From assembly GCF_003967015.1 (NCBI RefSeq), contig NZ_AP017560.1, positions 3,222,048-3,286,047 on the forward strand: 64,000 nucleotides of DNA, read 5' to 3'. Each line of letters begins with the position of its first letter. Position 1 is the stretch's first letter. Source of the DNA: Pseudanabaena sp. ABRG5-3 (GTDB lineage: Bacteria; Cyanobacteriota; Cyanobacteriia; Pseudanabaenales; Pseudanabaenaceae). Position numbers and translations under genes: made by a program. Under the pieces are notes generated by a model. That model was not told the origin of the DNA, searched no databases, and saw only the letters and a list, made by a program, of their open reading frames with translations. Below are positions 1-9,545 of this stretch, piece after piece.

Positions 1-2583
1 TCAGATCTCGCAATCGAAGAGAAGAAAGACCGTCAAGGTAACACTAGTTATGTAGCTCGTGGTGAAAAAGGTCGGGTTTGGGTCTTGGCTGGTGAAGTTT
101 ATAATCTGCCCCCTGGTGCTGAACCAACTGTCAAGAATGAACAGCAAGTCGTTGAAGGTGATGTTTTAGCCGAAACTCGTTTGATTACTGAGCATGGTGG
201 TGTTGTGCGTCTGAGCGAAGAAGACAGCCGCCATAACCGTGAGGTGGAAATTATTACCGCTTCGGTAGTACTTGATCAGGCGATTGTAAAGGAAGAGAGC
301 TATCAAGGTCGTGAGCATTATATTCTCGAAACCCAAGGTGGTCAAAGCTTCTCCCTCAAGGCTTCCCCCGGAACTAAGCTGACCAATAATCAGGTGGTTG
401 CAGAACTAATTGATGATACTTACCACACCAAGAGTGGCGGTATTATCAAATTTGCGGGTGTGGAAGTTGCCAAGCGCAGCAAAGGTAAACAGGGCTATGA
501 AGTTGTCAAGGGTGGCACATTGCTCTGGGTTCCTGAAGAAACCCATGAGGTCAACAAAGATGCTTCGTTGTTGATGGTCGAAGAAAACCAATTCATCGAG
601 GCTGGTACTGAAGTTGTTAAAGATATCTTCAGCCAAACCGCAGGCGTTGTTGAAGTCTTCCAAAAGAACGATATTTTGCGCGAAATCGTGATTAAACCAG
701 GGGATTTACACTTGGTTGACGATCCTCAAACGGCGATGCAAAAGAATGGTTCTTTGGCTTACCCTGGCACAGAAATTATGCCCGGATTGACCTCTCCTGA
801 ATTGCGCTATGTCGAATATTTGGATTCGACTGAAGGTCCTGCATTACTCTTGCGTCCTGTGGAAGAGTATCAAGTGCCTGATGTACCTACGGTTCCTAGT
901 CAAGAATCAGTCAACCAAGAAGGTCGTTCCATCGGTTTGCGGGCTGTGCAACGGATTCCCTACAAGGATGGCGATCGCGTGAAGGCGATCGATAGCGTTG
1001 AGCTACTCAAAACCCAATTGTTGCTAGAAGTTGATACCGACGCGCCCCAATTGGCAGCCGATATCGAGTTTATCCCTAACGACAAAGACCCTGGTAGCTT
1101 GCGTTTGCAACTGGTAATTCTCGAATCTTTAGTAATTCGTCAAGATACCTCTGGCGATCCTGCCCATAGTAATTCGCGGACTCGTCTGCTCGTAAATGAT
1201 GGCGATCGCATTGAACCCGGTGCAGTTGTGGCTCGTACTGAAATCCTTTGCAAACGTGCAGGACAGATTCGCGGTATTCGTCAAGGATCGGAAGTAGTCC
1301 GTCGCTTACTCGTAGTGACTGAAGCTGATTGCATCACCACTGAATGTCCTAGCCCCAGCGTCCAACCTGGCGATTTACTCAGAGCAGGTGATGAAATTGG
1401 CGCAGGTGTCATTACCGAAGAATCAGGTCAAGTCCTCAAAGTTGAAGATGGCAAGGTCGTCTTCCGTATCGGTCGTCCTTACCTCGTCTCCCCCGGTGCA
1501 TTGCTACAAATCCATGATGCTGACCTCGTCCAACGGGGTGACAACATCGCGCTACTGGTATTTGAGCGGGCAAAAACAGGGGACATTATCCAAGGTCTAC
1601 CTCGGATTGAAGAACTGCTCGAAGCCCGTAAGCCTAAGGAAATGTGCGTACTTGCCCGTACCTCAGGTACTGCCCAAGTTACCTACGATTCTGATGATAA
1701 TCCTGAAGTCAAGATCCTTGGTGATGATGGCACATTGGATGATGACTATTCCTTCAATGCTGGTCAGAGTGTGATTATCTCCGATGGTCAAAAGGTACTA
1801 GCAGGCGAAGCGATTACCGATGGTCCCGCGAATCCCCATGACATTCTCGACATTTACTTCCATGCCTATAAGGAATCCCTTGGCGTGCGCCAAGCAGCGC
1901 TCCTTGGTTTACAGAAGGTACAAGAGTTCTTGATGAACGAAGTCCAATCGGTATACCAATCTCAGGGTGTAGACATTTCCGATAAGCACATTGAAGTTAT
2001 CGTCAAGCAGATGACCTCCAAGGTACGCATCGAGGATGGTGGCGACACTACTCGTTTACCTGGGGAACTTGTAGAACTCCATCAAGTTGAACAAATCAAC
2101 GAAGCAATGGAAATTACAGGTGGCGCACCTGCGGACTACACGCCTGTGTTGATGGGTATTACCAAGGCAAGTTTGAACACCGACAGCTTTATCTCGGCAG
2201 CGAGTTTCCAAGAAACCACTCGTGTTCTCACCGAGGCAGCGATCGAAGGTAAGTCTGACTGGTTGCGTGGTCTTAAGGAAAACGTCATTATCGGTCGTCT
2301 GATTCCTGCGGGTACAGGCTTCAATGCTTACGATACTCCAATCGTCGATGTGGATACTGGCTATGAGCCAGATCTCGGCTATGACGAAGAAGCAGATGAT
2401 GTGATCATTGATGACAATACTGCCCGTAATTATCAAATCATTGAGCCTCGCATCGAGCCAATCCGTGTCATTGATAAGCCTCGCAGTCGTCGCAGCTTTG
2501 ATGATGAGCTAGTGGATGATGATGTGGAATTCGATGATGATGACGAAGAAGATGATGACGATGATTTTGATGATGAAGACTAA
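1..2583 (+). CDS. rpoC2: RNA polymerase subunit beta'' (RpoC2), 3' part
   Basis: The reading frame is open from base 1, so the gene begins upstream of the window; about 860 C-terminal codons are present. It encodes the C-terminal portion of the split beta' subunit found in cyanobacteria and plastids, carrying the large lineage-specific insertion (beta-barrel-hybrid repeats, seen as recurring 'GDxxxxG' segments) and then the conserved end of beta' (around [19 protein letters not shown] and the [20 protein letters not shown] segment). The protein ends in a very acidic tail, almost only Asp and Glu over the last 27 residues. A 52-bp palindrome directly after the stop codon is the likely terminator of the rpoB-rpoC1-rpoC2 operon. 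Confidence 0.97.
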   Translation, partial: SDLAIEEKKDRQGNTSYVARGEKGRVWVLAGEVYNLPPGAEPTVKNEQQVVEGDVLAETRLITEHGGVVRLSEEDSRHNREVEIITASVVLDQAIVKEESYQGREHYILETQGGQSFSLKASPGTKLTNNQVVAELIDDTYHTKSGGIIKFAGVEVAKRSKGKQGYEVVKGGTLLWVPEETHEVNKDASLLMVEENQFIEAGTEVVKDIFSQTAGVVEVFQKNDILREIVIKPGDLHLVDDPQTAMQKNGSLAYPGTEIMPGLTSPELRYVEYLDSTEGPALLLRPVEEYQVPDVPTVPSQESVNQEGRSIGLRAVQRIPYKDGDRVKAIDSVELLKTQLLLEVDTDAPQLAADIEFIPNDKDPGSLRLQLVILESLVIRQDTSGDPAHSNSRTRLLVNDGDRIEPGAVVARTEILCKRAGQIRGIRQGSEVVRRLLVVTEADCITTECPSPSVQPGDLLRAGDEIGAGVITEESGQVLKVEDGKVVFRIGRPYLVSPGALLQIHDADLVQRGDNIALLVFERAKTGDIIQGLPRIEELLEARKPKEMCVLARTSGTAQVTYDSDDNPEVKILGDDGTLDDDYSFNAGQSVIISDGQKVLAGEAITDGPANPHDILDIYFHAYKESLGVRQAALLGLQKVQEFLMNEVQSVYQSQGVDISDKHIEVIVKQMTSKVRIEDGGDTTRLPGELVELHQVEQINEAMEITGGAPADYTPVLMGITKASLNTDSFISAASFQETTRVLTEAAIEGKSDWLRGLKENVIIGRLIPAGTGFNAYDTPIVDVDTGYEPDLGYDEEADDVIIDDNTARNYQIIEPRIEPIRVIDKPRSRRSFDDELVDDDVEFDDDDEEDDDDDFDDED

Positions 2584-2586
2584 CTA

Positions 2587-2638
2587 AGCACATAAAGGAA
2601 AGAGGAGCGCGATCGCGCTCCTCTTTCCTTTATGTGCT
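2587..2638. terminator. Perfect 52-bp palindrome after rpoC2
   Basis: Two 26-base arms pair without mismatch and without a loop; the centre is GCGCGATCGCGC, which contains a HIP1 octamer. It starts four bases after the rpoC2 stop codon. There is no long T run, so termination is inferred from position and stem strength. Confidence 0.7.
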
Positions 2639-2682
2639 GTATATCTTATAACAAGAGTTAGTATCAATATGCGTTAAACAAT

Positions 2683-3588
2683 ATGCGTTTCATTAATCCT
2701 AAAACTGATTTTGCTTTCAAAAAAATATTTGGTTCTGAACAAAGCCACGATATTCTGATTAGCTTTCTCAATGCCATGCTTTATGATGGCAACGATACGA
2801 TTACAGCGATCGAAATCCTTAATCCCTATCTTGCACCTCGTATCCGTGGGATCAAAGATACCTATCTAGATGTTAAAGCGACGATCAATAACACTACGAA
2901 TGTGATTATTGAAATGCAGGTATTAAATGTAGAAGGATTTGAAAAACGAATTCTCTATAATGCGGCTAAAACCTATTCAAATCAGCTTGAGGTTGGCGAA
3001 GATTATACGGATCTTGAACCTGTAATCGCCCTTACTATCACTGATTTTCCAATGTTCCCAGAACTAAATCAGCTTATCTCTCGCTTTATTCTTAAAGAAA
3101 AGACCTATCTCACTGACTATCCCATCTATGATATCGAATTAGTATTTATTGAACTGCCAAATTTTCGTAAACAGTTAGAAGAGCTAGAAACTCTAACGGA
3201 CAAATGGCTATATTTTCTAAAAACTGCCAAAAAGCTAGAGATTGTGCCTCCCGTGATGGGTTCTGTCCCCGCTATTCAAAAAGCCTTTGAAATTGCCAAT
3301 CAAGCAAATCTTACCCGTGAAGAGTTAGATGACCTTGAGCATCATGAAATATTTATCTATGATCAACGCAATGCTATCAAAAAAGCCGTAAAACAAGGTC
3401 TACAACAAGGTTTAGAGCAGGGTCTACAACAAGGCTTAGAGCAAGGCTTAGAGCAAGGCTTAGAGCAGGGTGAGCTTAAAGCAAAGCTAGCCATTGCCAA
3501 ACAATTACTAGCAGTTCTAGACGATGAGGCAATTATTCAAGCTACAGGACTTAGTTTGGAACAGATCACTGCACTGAGAAATAAGTAG
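2683..3588 (+). CDS. Rpn family PD-(D/E)XK nuclease / putative transposase
   Basis: 301 residues. The N-terminus (INPKTDFAFKKIFGSE) and the D...VIIEMQ segment near residues 65-85 are typical of the PDDEXK_2 / Rpn (recombination-promoting nuclease) family, DNA endonucleases related to YhgA that are abundant and multicopy in cyanobacteria. Residues 238-264 are a low-complexity chain of QGLQ/QGLE units, usual for this family and probably coiled-coil. It is transcribed alone between rpoC2 and purS. Its biological role in cyanobacteria is unknown; a domesticated mobile gene is the usual reading. The ATG start precedes the conserved MRFINPKTDFAFKK beginning. Confidence 0.85.
   Translation: MRFINPKTDFAFKKIFGSEQSHDILISFLNAMLYDGNDTITAIEILNPYLAPRIRGIKDTYLDVKATINNTTNVIIEMQVLNVEGFEKRILYNAAKTYSNQLEVGEDYTDLEPVIALTITDFPMFPELNQLISRFILKEKTYLTDYPIYDIELVFIELPNFRKQLEELETLTDKWLYFLKTAKKLEIVPPVMGSVPAIQKAFEIANQANLTREELDDLEHHEIFIYDQRNAIKKAVKQGLQQGLEQGLQQGLEQGLEQGLEQGELKAKLAIAKQLLAVLDDEAIIQATGLSLEQITALRNK
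3394..3474 (+). repeat. 12-bp tandem repeat inside the Rpn-type gene
   Basis: Six full units and one partial unit of the form CAAGGYYTASAR encode QGLQ/QGLE. The last units are almost identical at DNA level, which suggests copy-number change by slippage. The unit is 12 bp, so gain or loss keeps the frame. Confidence 0.85.
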
Positions 3589-3687
3589 AGCTTTGCAATT
3601 TACGATATGATCGATCGCATTGACTGCTTATATATTCAGTTATAAGCGATTGCCTCTAAACATTTGCCAGATCATTAACTCCCCAGC

Positions 3688-3939
3688 ATGAAGTATCAAG
3701 CCCGTATATTTGTCACCTTACGTCCATCGGTTCTCGACCCCGCAGGCACGGCTGTGCAGTCGGCACTCAAGCAAATGGACTATCACGTTGACTCCGTTCG
3801 CATCGGTAAGTATGTGGAAATTGTTCTTGATGCTGATAATGAAGCTGAAGCATCTCAGAAATTGGATGAAGCTGCGGACAAACTGTTGGCAAATCCTGTC
3901 ATCGAGAATTATCGCGTTGAATTAACCCCGATCGCCTAG
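3688..3939 (+). CDS. purS: Phosphoribosylformylglycinamidine synthase subunit PurS
   Basis: 83 residues, the usual length. PurS is the small structural subunit that joins PurQ and PurL in the four-step-later purine enzyme FGAM synthase and helps carry ammonia between them. Family hallmarks are the start KYQARIFVTLRPSVLDPAGTA and the central VRIGKYVEIVLDA. It lies 24 bp upstream of purQ on the same strand, as in other bacteria with the three-part enzyme; purL is not in the window. Confidence 0.96.
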   Translation: MKYQARIFVTLRPSVLDPAGTAVQSALKQMDYHVDSVRIGKYVEIVLDADNEAEASQKLDEAADKLLANPVIENYRVELTPIA

Positions 3940-3963
3940 GAATTAATAACAGGAATTGACAAT

Positions 3964-4662
3964 ATGAAATTTGGTATTCTCGTCTTCCCTGGTTCTAATT
4001 GCGATCGCGATGTTGCCACGGTTACTAGCGGAATTCTGCAACAGCCCACGCGATTAATCTGGCATAGCGACACCGATATTAGCGATTGTGATGTAATCGT
4101 TGTTCCGGGGGGATTTAGCTACGGTGATTACCTGCGCTGTGGGGCGATCGCTAGATTTGCGCCTGTCATGAAATCTCTGCAAGAACATGCCGCTAAAGGA
4201 AAATATGTTCTTGGTATTTGTAATGGATTCCAGATTTTAACCGAGTCAGGCTTATTGCAAGGCGCATTGGTTAGAAACCGTGATTTGCACTTTATTTGCG
4301 ATCGCGCCCCTTTGCGCGTTGAGCGCAATGATTTAGCTTTCACCAAGAAATATCAAAAGCAACAGGTAATCTCTTTACCGATCGCTCATGGTGAAGGTTG
4401 TTATTTCGCTGATGATGATACCCTCAAGGAACTCGAAGACAATCATCAAGTTGTATTCCGTTATAGCGATGCGATCGGCAATATCACCGATGAAGCTAAT
4501 CCTAACGGCTCAATATCCAACATTGCAGGTATTTGTAATAAGCAAGGTAACGTTCTGGGAATGATGCCCCATCCTGAACGTGCTGCTGAAGGAATTTTGG
4601 GCGGTACTGATGGTAAGGCTTTATTTGAAGGACTGCTTGAAGGGTTGTTAGTCAATGCCTAG
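3964..4662 (+). CDS. purQ: Phosphoribosylformylglycinamidine synthase subunit PurQ (glutaminase)
   Basis: 232 residues. Class I glutamine amidotransferase that releases ammonia from glutamine for FGAM synthesis in the purine pathway. The start KFGILVFPGSNCDRD is diagnostic; the nucleophile is Cys86 in LGICNGFQIL and the His/Glu pair lies in MMPHPERA near residues 203-205. It follows purS closely and its last 8 bases overlap the next gene (sixA), so the three genes are probably co-transcribed. Confidence 0.97.
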   Translation: MKFGILVFPGSNCDRDVATVTSGILQQPTRLIWHSDTDISDCDVIVVPGGFSYGDYLRCGAIARFAPVMKSLQEHAAKGKYVLGICNGFQILTESGLLQGALVRNRDLHFICDRAPLRVERNDLAFTKKYQKQQVISLPIAHGEGCYFADDDTLKELEDNHQVVFRYSDAIGNITDEANPNGSISNIAGICNKQGNVLGMMPHPERAAEGILGGTDGKALFEGLLEGLLVNA

Positions 4663-5158
4663 CCTCTATTTAATCCGTCATGGCATTGCTGAAGATCGCG
4701 AGAATTACGAGGATGATACTCTGCGTCCTCTCACTGATGAGGGGCGGAAGAAAACCAAGCAAGTTGCCAAGCGTCTCTATGATTTAGGCTTGCGCTTTGA
4801 TCTATTGCAAACTAGCCCACTAGTTCGTGCTCAGCAAACCGCTGAGATATTTACTAATGTCTTTAATAGTCCTGTGCAGCAATCCTCTGAACTTGCCCCC
4901 GAAGGAAGTTTTGAAACATGGCTTCAGTGGGCTACAGAATGGCTCAGTCAACATCCCCAACCTGCAAGGGCATCTCTAGGGATAATTGGTCATGAACCTG
5001 ACTTAACTACGTGGGCAGAAACCTTGATCTGGGGAAAGTCGAAGGGAGCATTGGTATTAAAAAAGGCTGGCATTATTGGTTTAGTGATACCAGAAGCTCA
5101 ACCTTGGACAGCCAACGGAATTCTCTTTTTATCGATTCCACCCAAGCTACTCATATAA
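4655..5158 (+). CDS. sixA: SixA-type phosphohistidine phosphatase
   Basis: 167 residues. Histidine phosphatase superfamily with the short SixA layout: the catalytic RHG motif at residues 8-10 (LYLIRHGIAED), an Arg in LVRAQQTAEIF and the second His in IIGHEPDL. SixA removes phosphate from phosphohistidine, classically on HPt domains; the cyanobacterial target is unknown. The ATG lies inside the end of purQ (8-bp overlap), which suggests translational coupling with purine genes, although no functional link is known. Confidence 0.88.
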   Translation: MPSLYLIRHGIAEDRENYEDDTLRPLTDEGRKKTKQVAKRLYDLGLRFDLLQTSPLVRAQQTAEIFTNVFNSPVQQSSELAPEGSFETWLQWATEWLSQHPQPARASLGIIGHEPDLTTWAETLIWGKSKGALVLKKAGIIGLVIPEAQPWTANGILFLSIPPKLLI

Positions 5159-5190
5159 AAAAGAAGCAGTGCAATACACCGCTTCTTTTT
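5158..5190 (+). terminator. Hairpin at the sixA stop codon
   Basis: Arms of 14 bases with one mismatch around a five-base loop; the right arm ends in a T run. Fits a rho-independent terminator for purS-purQ-sixA. Confidence 0.75.
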
Positions 5191-5204
5191 ATTTAAGATC
5201 GAAC

Positions 5205-5249
5205 AAAAACCATTAAAAGTGTTGCTTCGCAACACTTTTAATGGTTTTT
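5205..5249. terminator. 21-bp perfect hairpin between sixA and rpe
   Basis: Perfect 21-base arms with loop TTC, A-rich and T-rich outer ends on both strands, placed between two convergent genes. Probably serves rpe on the minus strand and backs up the sixA terminator. Confidence 0.8.
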
Positions 5250-5260
5250 ATGGTTTGAAT

Positions 5261-5950
5261 TTATGCTGTTACCAAATCAGGACGCTTACTGTTGCGGATA
5301 CCATCGATCGCTTTAGCATAGTCAGGGGCATTAAATACCGCCGAACCAGCAACGATAGCATTAGCACCAGCTTCTAGAACCTGCCAAGTATTATTTGCCT
5401 TCAGACCACCATCAACTTCGATCCAAGGATCAAGTCCGCGATCGTCACACATTTGACGCAACTTCGCAATCTTAGGAATGACGTTAGGAATAAAGCTCTG
5501 ACCACCAAATCCAGGGTTAACGCTCATGATCAAGACCAAATCACACAAGTCGAGAACATATTCAATGAAGCTCAAAGGTGTGGAAGGATTGAGGGATACA
5601 CCCGCTAGTTTACCAAGTTCTTTGATTTGGCAAAGATTACGATGTAAGTGAGGACAAGCGGTATGCTCTGCATGAACGGTGATGATATCTGCACCAGCTT
5701 TAGCAAAATCAGGTACATATCTCTCTGGCTCAGCAATCATCAAATGCACATCTAAAATTTTGGTGGTTACAGGACGGATTGCCGACACAACCAATGGACC
5801 AATGGTGATATTTGGAACGAAACGACCATCCATCACATCAACGTGAATCCAATCCGCACCCGCCGCATCAACTGCACGAATGTCGTCACCCAAACGGCTA
5901 AAGTCAGCAGAAAGGATCGAGGGAGAAATAACTGTGGACTTCTTAGGCAT
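5261..5950 (-). CDS. rpe: Ribulose-phosphate 3-epimerase
   Basis: 229 residues. Interconverts ribulose-5-phosphate and xylulose-5-phosphate in the Calvin cycle and the pentose phosphate pathway. Motifs of the TIM-barrel family are clear: [28 protein letters not shown] (metal-binding His and Asp), [10 protein letters not shown] and EVDGGLK (catalytic Asp and phosphate binding). It is a single gene that runs convergent to sixA, with a long hairpin after its stop codon. Confidence 0.97.
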   Translation of the reverse strand: MPKKSTVISPSILSADFSRLGDDIRAVDAAGADWIHVDVMDGRFVPNITIGPLVVSAIRPVTTKILDVHLMIAEPERYVPDFAKAGADIITVHAEHTACPHLHRNLCQIKELGKLAGVSLNPSTPLSFIEYVLDLCDLVLIMSVNPGFGGQSFIPNVIPKIAKLRQMCDDRGLDPWIEVDGGLKANNTWQVLEAGANAIVAGSAVFNAPDYAKAIDGIRNSKRPDLVTA

Positions 5951-6140
5951 ATGATTTACGGGGGGCTTAGCTTTACAAAGATCTAAAAAACAGCAGAAAA
6001 GTGTAGTTTTGACTACATCCTTATGTTAATTATTAATTAAATTTAGCAGTTTTGAACGCAACGATGACAATTAAAATTAAGATTCTGTGACTACATAGTG
6101 TTATACAGCGTTATATGGCAATACAAGTTTTGCTTACTAT

Positions 6141-6179
6141 AAATATGAGTAGTGGTACGAAGCACCGCTACTCATATTT
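6141..6179. repeat. Intergenic hairpin between rpe and ycf34
   Basis: 16-base arms (one mismatch) around a seven-base loop containing ACGAAGC. It lies in the 583-bp divergent gap between rpe and ycf34. It is not at a gene end, so it may be a remnant of a repeat element rather than a terminator. Confidence 0.6.
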
Positions 6180-6222
6180 GGAATTATTTGGAGGTAGCAA
6201 CAATTCATAGGCTGTATATGAT

Positions 6223-6319
6223 TGATATAGCAATCCTAAATGGTTTGTGGAAGCGCACCCCTTTGGGGTACGCTTCCACAAACCCAAAAATCTACAAATG
6301 ATTTAGGATTGCTATATCA
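6223..6319. repeat. Miniature element family B, copy 1
   Basis: A 97-bp element with perfect 19-base inverted ends (TGATATAGCAATCCTAAAT and its complement) and an inner hairpin of about 19 bp (GGTTTGTGGAAGCGYACCCC type). Further copies occur near 34.1 kb and 60.9 kb in the opposite orientation. The ends begin with TATAGCAATCC, a very common cyanobacterial repeat; the TA at the edges hints at a Tc1/mariner- or IS630-type parent, which is inference. Confidence 0.8.
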
Positions 6320-6533
6320 AGGAATGTATAAAAGTATTTAATTGCTGCTTCTCAAAGTTTTTTAATACTTAGAAAGACATCCATTTTTTTATATTTGTGG
6401 CAGTTTTTCTTGGCATTTGCATCTTTTTTCTTTTTATTCTCTCTCATATTATTTTAGGTTTGCTGTATAGACTTTTAGTAAACACCTCAAGGATTTTTTG
6501 TTAGGATAGCCCTATGAATTAGGTATAACTGCC

Positions 6534-6785
6534 ATGTGTATCTGCGTCAATTGCACCTATGTCGATCGCTGCATAACCTACCACTCAGTCGAAGCTTTAC
6601 ATCTGCAACCCCATTTAACCGATCATCCAGACTTTGAGGCAATTTCTCCCACAATTAATGTGAATATCCGTACAGAATCTACTGAAGATATTCAAATGGA
6701 ATGGGATGTTGTTGGTTGTGAAAGTTTTGTCTCCGAAATGGGAAAATGGATCAAATTGCGCCCTGGTGAACTTGTTCCCACTTAG
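6534..6785 (+). CDS. ycf34: Ycf34 iron-sulfur protein
   Basis: 83 residues. The start MCICVNCTYVDRCITYH with its Cys cluster, a further Cys in VVGCESF and the C-terminal GKWIKLRPGELVP are those of Ycf34, a small protein of cyanobacteria and red-lineage plastids reported to bind an iron-sulfur cluster and to affect photosynthetic electron transport. It is monocistronic with a strong hairpin 12 bp after the stop codon. Confidence 0.9.
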   Translation: MCICVNCTYVDRCITYHSVEALHLQPHLTDHPDFEAISPTINVNIRTESTEDIQMEWDVVGCESFVSEMGKWIKLRPGELVPT

Positions 6786-6797
6786 GCATTACGTAGC

Positions 6798-6850
6798 AAA
6801 CCCAAATTATTGAGCTGCGCGCTTAGTGGGCAGCTCAATAATTTGGGTTT
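6798..6850 (+). terminator. 21-bp perfect hairpin after ycf34
   Basis: Perfect 21-base arms starting AAACCCAAATTATTGAGCTG around an 11-base loop, followed by GTTTTC. Likely the ycf34 terminator. Confidence 0.8.
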
Positions 6851-6961
6851 GTTTTCTGAGCTACTTACCAAGATTTATACTGAGAGATGCGGCTTCATGC
6901 TTGCATCTTTTTTGGATCAGCCATCAAGAGATTTAACGCCTAAGCGACAAGTTAGGAATCC

Positions 6962-7930
6962 ATGCCCCAAACGATCAAACCATTTTTACTAAGTGTTTTA
7001 CTAGGAATATCTTTTAGCGATTACTTCATTCCCAATTTCAAAAATATTGATCACAAAGATCAGATTCTTGTCACGGCAAAAAATACACAGGATGAGCTTA
7101 AATCTCCATCTCCTAACTCATCCCCAAGTTTTTCTCCAGAATCTTCTGCCGAAAAACTAGAATATCAGCGATTGATGCAAGTATTAGACGATCGCCAATT
7201 ATCGAAATTATCATTTAGTGAAGTTATTCAAACCATTTCTGCACAATTTATTGGGACAAGCTATCGTGAAGGATTATTAGATCAAGGGGAATCTGAAAAG
7301 CTATTTGTCTCGCTTACAGAATTTGACTGTGTGCTATTTGTGGAGACAGTTTTAGCATTCTCACGCAATTTACTGACAGCGAATCCCTCCTATGAGAACT
7401 TTGTCCAGAATATTCAAGAAGTTCGTTATGAGGACGGTAAGCTAGATGGCTATTGCAGTCGTTTACATTATTTCTCGGAATGGATACGCGATAATCAGAA
7501 GCGAGGTATTGTGAGCGATCGCACCGAGGAACTAGGGGGCATTCCGCTTAACAAGACCCTAAATTTTATGAGTAGTCATTGGCAAAAATATCCTCGCCTC
7601 AAAAATAGCAAAGCCAATTATCAATGTATTTTGGCGATGGAAAAGCGAATGGAATTAGAAATGCGATCGCAGCCATTGCGATATATTCCATCTCGTAAAA
7701 TCCATTCCATCTATCCCTTATTAAAATCTGGCGATATTATTGCTGTAGTCACGGATCTCAAAGGTTTAGATACCACCCATACAGGATTAGTCTATCTCAC
7801 TGCCAAAGATACAAGTTTTATCCATGCCTCACCATCAGGCAAAGTGAAAATCGCTCCTGATTTACAGCGTTATGTCGAGCGAGTTGATCATGCGATCGGC
7901 ATCATGGTAGTCCGTCCAATTAATCCTTAA
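6962..7930 (+). CDS. DUF1460 protein (amidase-like, exported)
   Basis: 322 residues. An N-terminal hydrophobic stretch (PFLLSVLLGISFS) looks like a signal peptide or anchor, followed by a Ser/Pro-rich linker (residues 45-65). The rest matches DUF1460, an NlpC/P60-like fold annotated as N-acetylmuramoyl-L-alanine amidase-like: QFIGTSYREGLLDQGESEKL, then the probable nucleophile Cys123 in EFDCVLFVE and a later catalytic-type His in DTTHTGLVYL. A role in cell wall peptide processing in the periplasm is inferred from the family. It is followed by a strong shared terminator. Confidence 0.82.
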   Translation: MPQTIKPFLLSVLLGISFSDYFIPNFKNIDHKDQILVTAKNTQDELKSPSPNSSPSFSPESSAEKLEYQRLMQVLDDRQLSKLSFSEVIQTISAQFIGTSYREGLLDQGESEKLFVSLTEFDCVLFVETVLAFSRNLLTANPSYENFVQNIQEVRYEDGKLDGYCSRLHYFSEWIRDNQKRGIVSDRTEELGGIPLNKTLNFMSSHWQKYPRLKNSKANYQCILAMEKRMELEMRSQPLRYIPSRKIHSIYPLLKSGDIIAVVTDLKGLDTTHTGLVYLTAKDTSFIHASPSGKVKIAPDLQRYVERVDHAIGIMVVRPINP

Positions 7931-7933
7931 ATC

Positions 7934-7966
7934 AAAAAAGGAACGTGCTATGCACGTTCCTTTTTT
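7934..7966. terminator. Bidirectional hairpin between DUF1460 gene and prmA
   Basis: Perfect 15-base arms, loop TAT, with six A on one side and six T on the other. It is placed between convergent stop codons and touches the prmA stop, so it can terminate both transcripts. Confidence 0.88.
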
Positions 7967-8885
7967 AATATTCTGATCGCCTAATTGTTAGACAAGCCCA
8001 TTCCTGACGCTTCCAGAAAGTTGCGACCACCCACTTATGAGCATCAAGGGCATCGGCAACCTTGGGTACTTGCTCGATCAAAATCCCACTCAAAATCCCC
8101 CAGCCATTTTCACCGACCAGCTTATCGAAATAGGGAACCATATCAACAATGATGTCGGCAAGGATATTGCAGGTAAAACCATTGGCAGGAGCAGGCATAT
8201 TTGCAATCAAATCTTGAATACTGCCTTCCTGTACCCAGATTTTTTCCTCAGGGATGTCATTGAGTTGACGATTGTGATTGGTCGCCTTGATTGCCAAAAT
8301 ATCGTTATCGATCGCATAGGTTTGGCTAGCACCAATTAACAAAGCACCGATACTGAGAATCCCTGAACCACAACCCACATCAGCAACCACGATATTATCC
8401 TCAGGCTTTGCCCCCCAAAGACGCATTTCTAAAGCTTCTAAACATAACTGTGTCGTTGCATGAGCGCCAGTACCAAAGGCACTCCCTGGATCAAGCCGTA
8501 AGATCTTGCGATCGCTATCTGTTGGTGGGTCAATCCAAGCAGGATAAATCACCAACATATCGCCAATTTCCTGCGGACTCCAATGTTGCTTCCAACTCGA
8601 TGACCAGTCCTCATCATTAATGACAGTCCACTGAGTCATCGGTGCTTCGTAATTGCAGGCGATCGCATCTTGTTTGAGCCATAGAGCCAGAGCTGCTAAG
8701 TCCAAAACAGTTCCCTTCTCCATTGGCAAGTAACTATTCACACGGATCTGCCCATCTTTTTTATGAGTTACCATACCTTGGCAACCAAAATTTTGTAGTC
8801 GCCAAAAAATTTGCTCTTCTAAAGATTGTTCAGCGAGGACTTGGATTTCCCACCAGTTATTGATGATGATGCTCGAAGGTGACAT
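7965..8885 (-). CDS. prmA: Ribosomal protein L11 methyltransferase
   Basis: 306 residues. SAM-dependent enzyme that trimethylates lysines of ribosomal protein L11. N-terminal targeting domain starts WWEIQVLAEQSLEEQIFWRL; the methyltransferase core has DPGSAFGTGAHATT, the SAM-binding VADVGCGSGILSIGA and the NILADIIVDM motif. It lies 118 bp downstream of the DUF4346 gene on the same strand, and an operon is possible. Confidence 0.95.
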   Translation of the reverse strand: MSPSSIIINNWWEIQVLAEQSLEEQIFWRLQNFGCQGMVTHKKDGQIRVNSYLPMEKGTVLDLAALALWLKQDAIACNYEAPMTQWTVINDEDWSSSWKQHWSPQEIGDMLVIYPAWIDPPTDSDRKILRLDPGSAFGTGAHATTQLCLEALEMRLWGAKPEDNIVVADVGCGSGILSIGALLIGASQTYAIDNDILAIKATNHNRQLNDIPEEKIWVQEGSIQDLIANMPAPANGFTCNILADIIVDMVPYFDKLVGENGWGILSGILIEQVPKVADALDAHKWVVATFWKRQEWACLTIRRSEY

Positions 8886-9003
8886 CTGGCGCTTATGACT
8901 AATGTAGTTATGACTATTTTATGACTATGAGTATATTTATAGGATTACGAGACCTCGCGGCAAGCGCCGTTCATCGTAAGTATTTATCTTGCTCAAGTCT
9001 TGA

Positions 9004-9405
9004 TCAGTCTTGGATATATTCTTGCTGCTGCAACAACGCTAATTCTGCACGTTGTGCTTCTCGTCCTAAATACGCTGCATGGTCGAACAGTGTAACAGGA
9101 CAAAGCTGGGTTTTCTCAAAAATTTCTACACAGAGTTCCTTGGCCGTTCTACCTGTAAACAATTGCACGGCTTGGCGGTTGACCTTGCCTTTAGCAGGAA
9201 TTGGTTTACCAGTTTCAGGATCAACTGCTAAACCTTGTTCATTTATGAAATTGCTATAGTGTTTCGCACAAATTAGGTTTTTTTGGCGATCAACATAAAT
9301 AATAAAGTAGCCACTGGGATCGAGAGCTAGCGATCGCTTAGATAATTCATCGTCAATTTGATGGATTTGTTGAGCAAGTACATCCGTTTCCACAATCAGA
9401 TTCAT
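9004..9405 (-). CDS. DUF4346 family protein
   Basis: 133 residues. The pattern of an N-terminal LDPSGYFIIYVDRQKNLICAKHYSN and the central DPETGKPIPAKGK corresponds, as far as I recognise, to DUF4346, a short domain conserved in cyanobacteria and related to a domain of methanogen methyltransferase proteins. No catalytic residues can be named. It is divergent from the kinase gene at 9546 and is followed by prmA. Function unknown; the family call is from memory. Confidence 0.7.
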   Translation of the reverse strand: MNLIVETDVLAQQIHQIDDELSKRSLALDPSGYFIIYVDRQKNLICAKHYSNFINEQGLAVDPETGKPIPAKGKVNRQAVQLFTGRTAKELCVEIFEKTQLCPVTLFDHAAYLGREAQRAELALLQQQEYIQD

Positions 9406-9499
9406 TCACTTTGAAACTTGAAAATATTTTGTCTAGATCCCCATGATACGACTTAATATAGCTATTTATAAATATGAGATGCTTCCTGACATATCCTTG

Positions 9500-9532
9500 C
9501 CCATAACTAGCCCATAATTAGCTCATAACTAG
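9500..9532 (+). repeat. Three 11-bp tandem units upstream of a kinase gene
   Basis: CCCATAACTAG, CCCATAATTAG and CTCATAACTAG follow each other and end 13 bp before the kinase start codon. They lie in the probable 5' untranslated or promoter region. Confidence 0.8.
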
Positions 9533-9545
9533 AGAGACGATCGCC

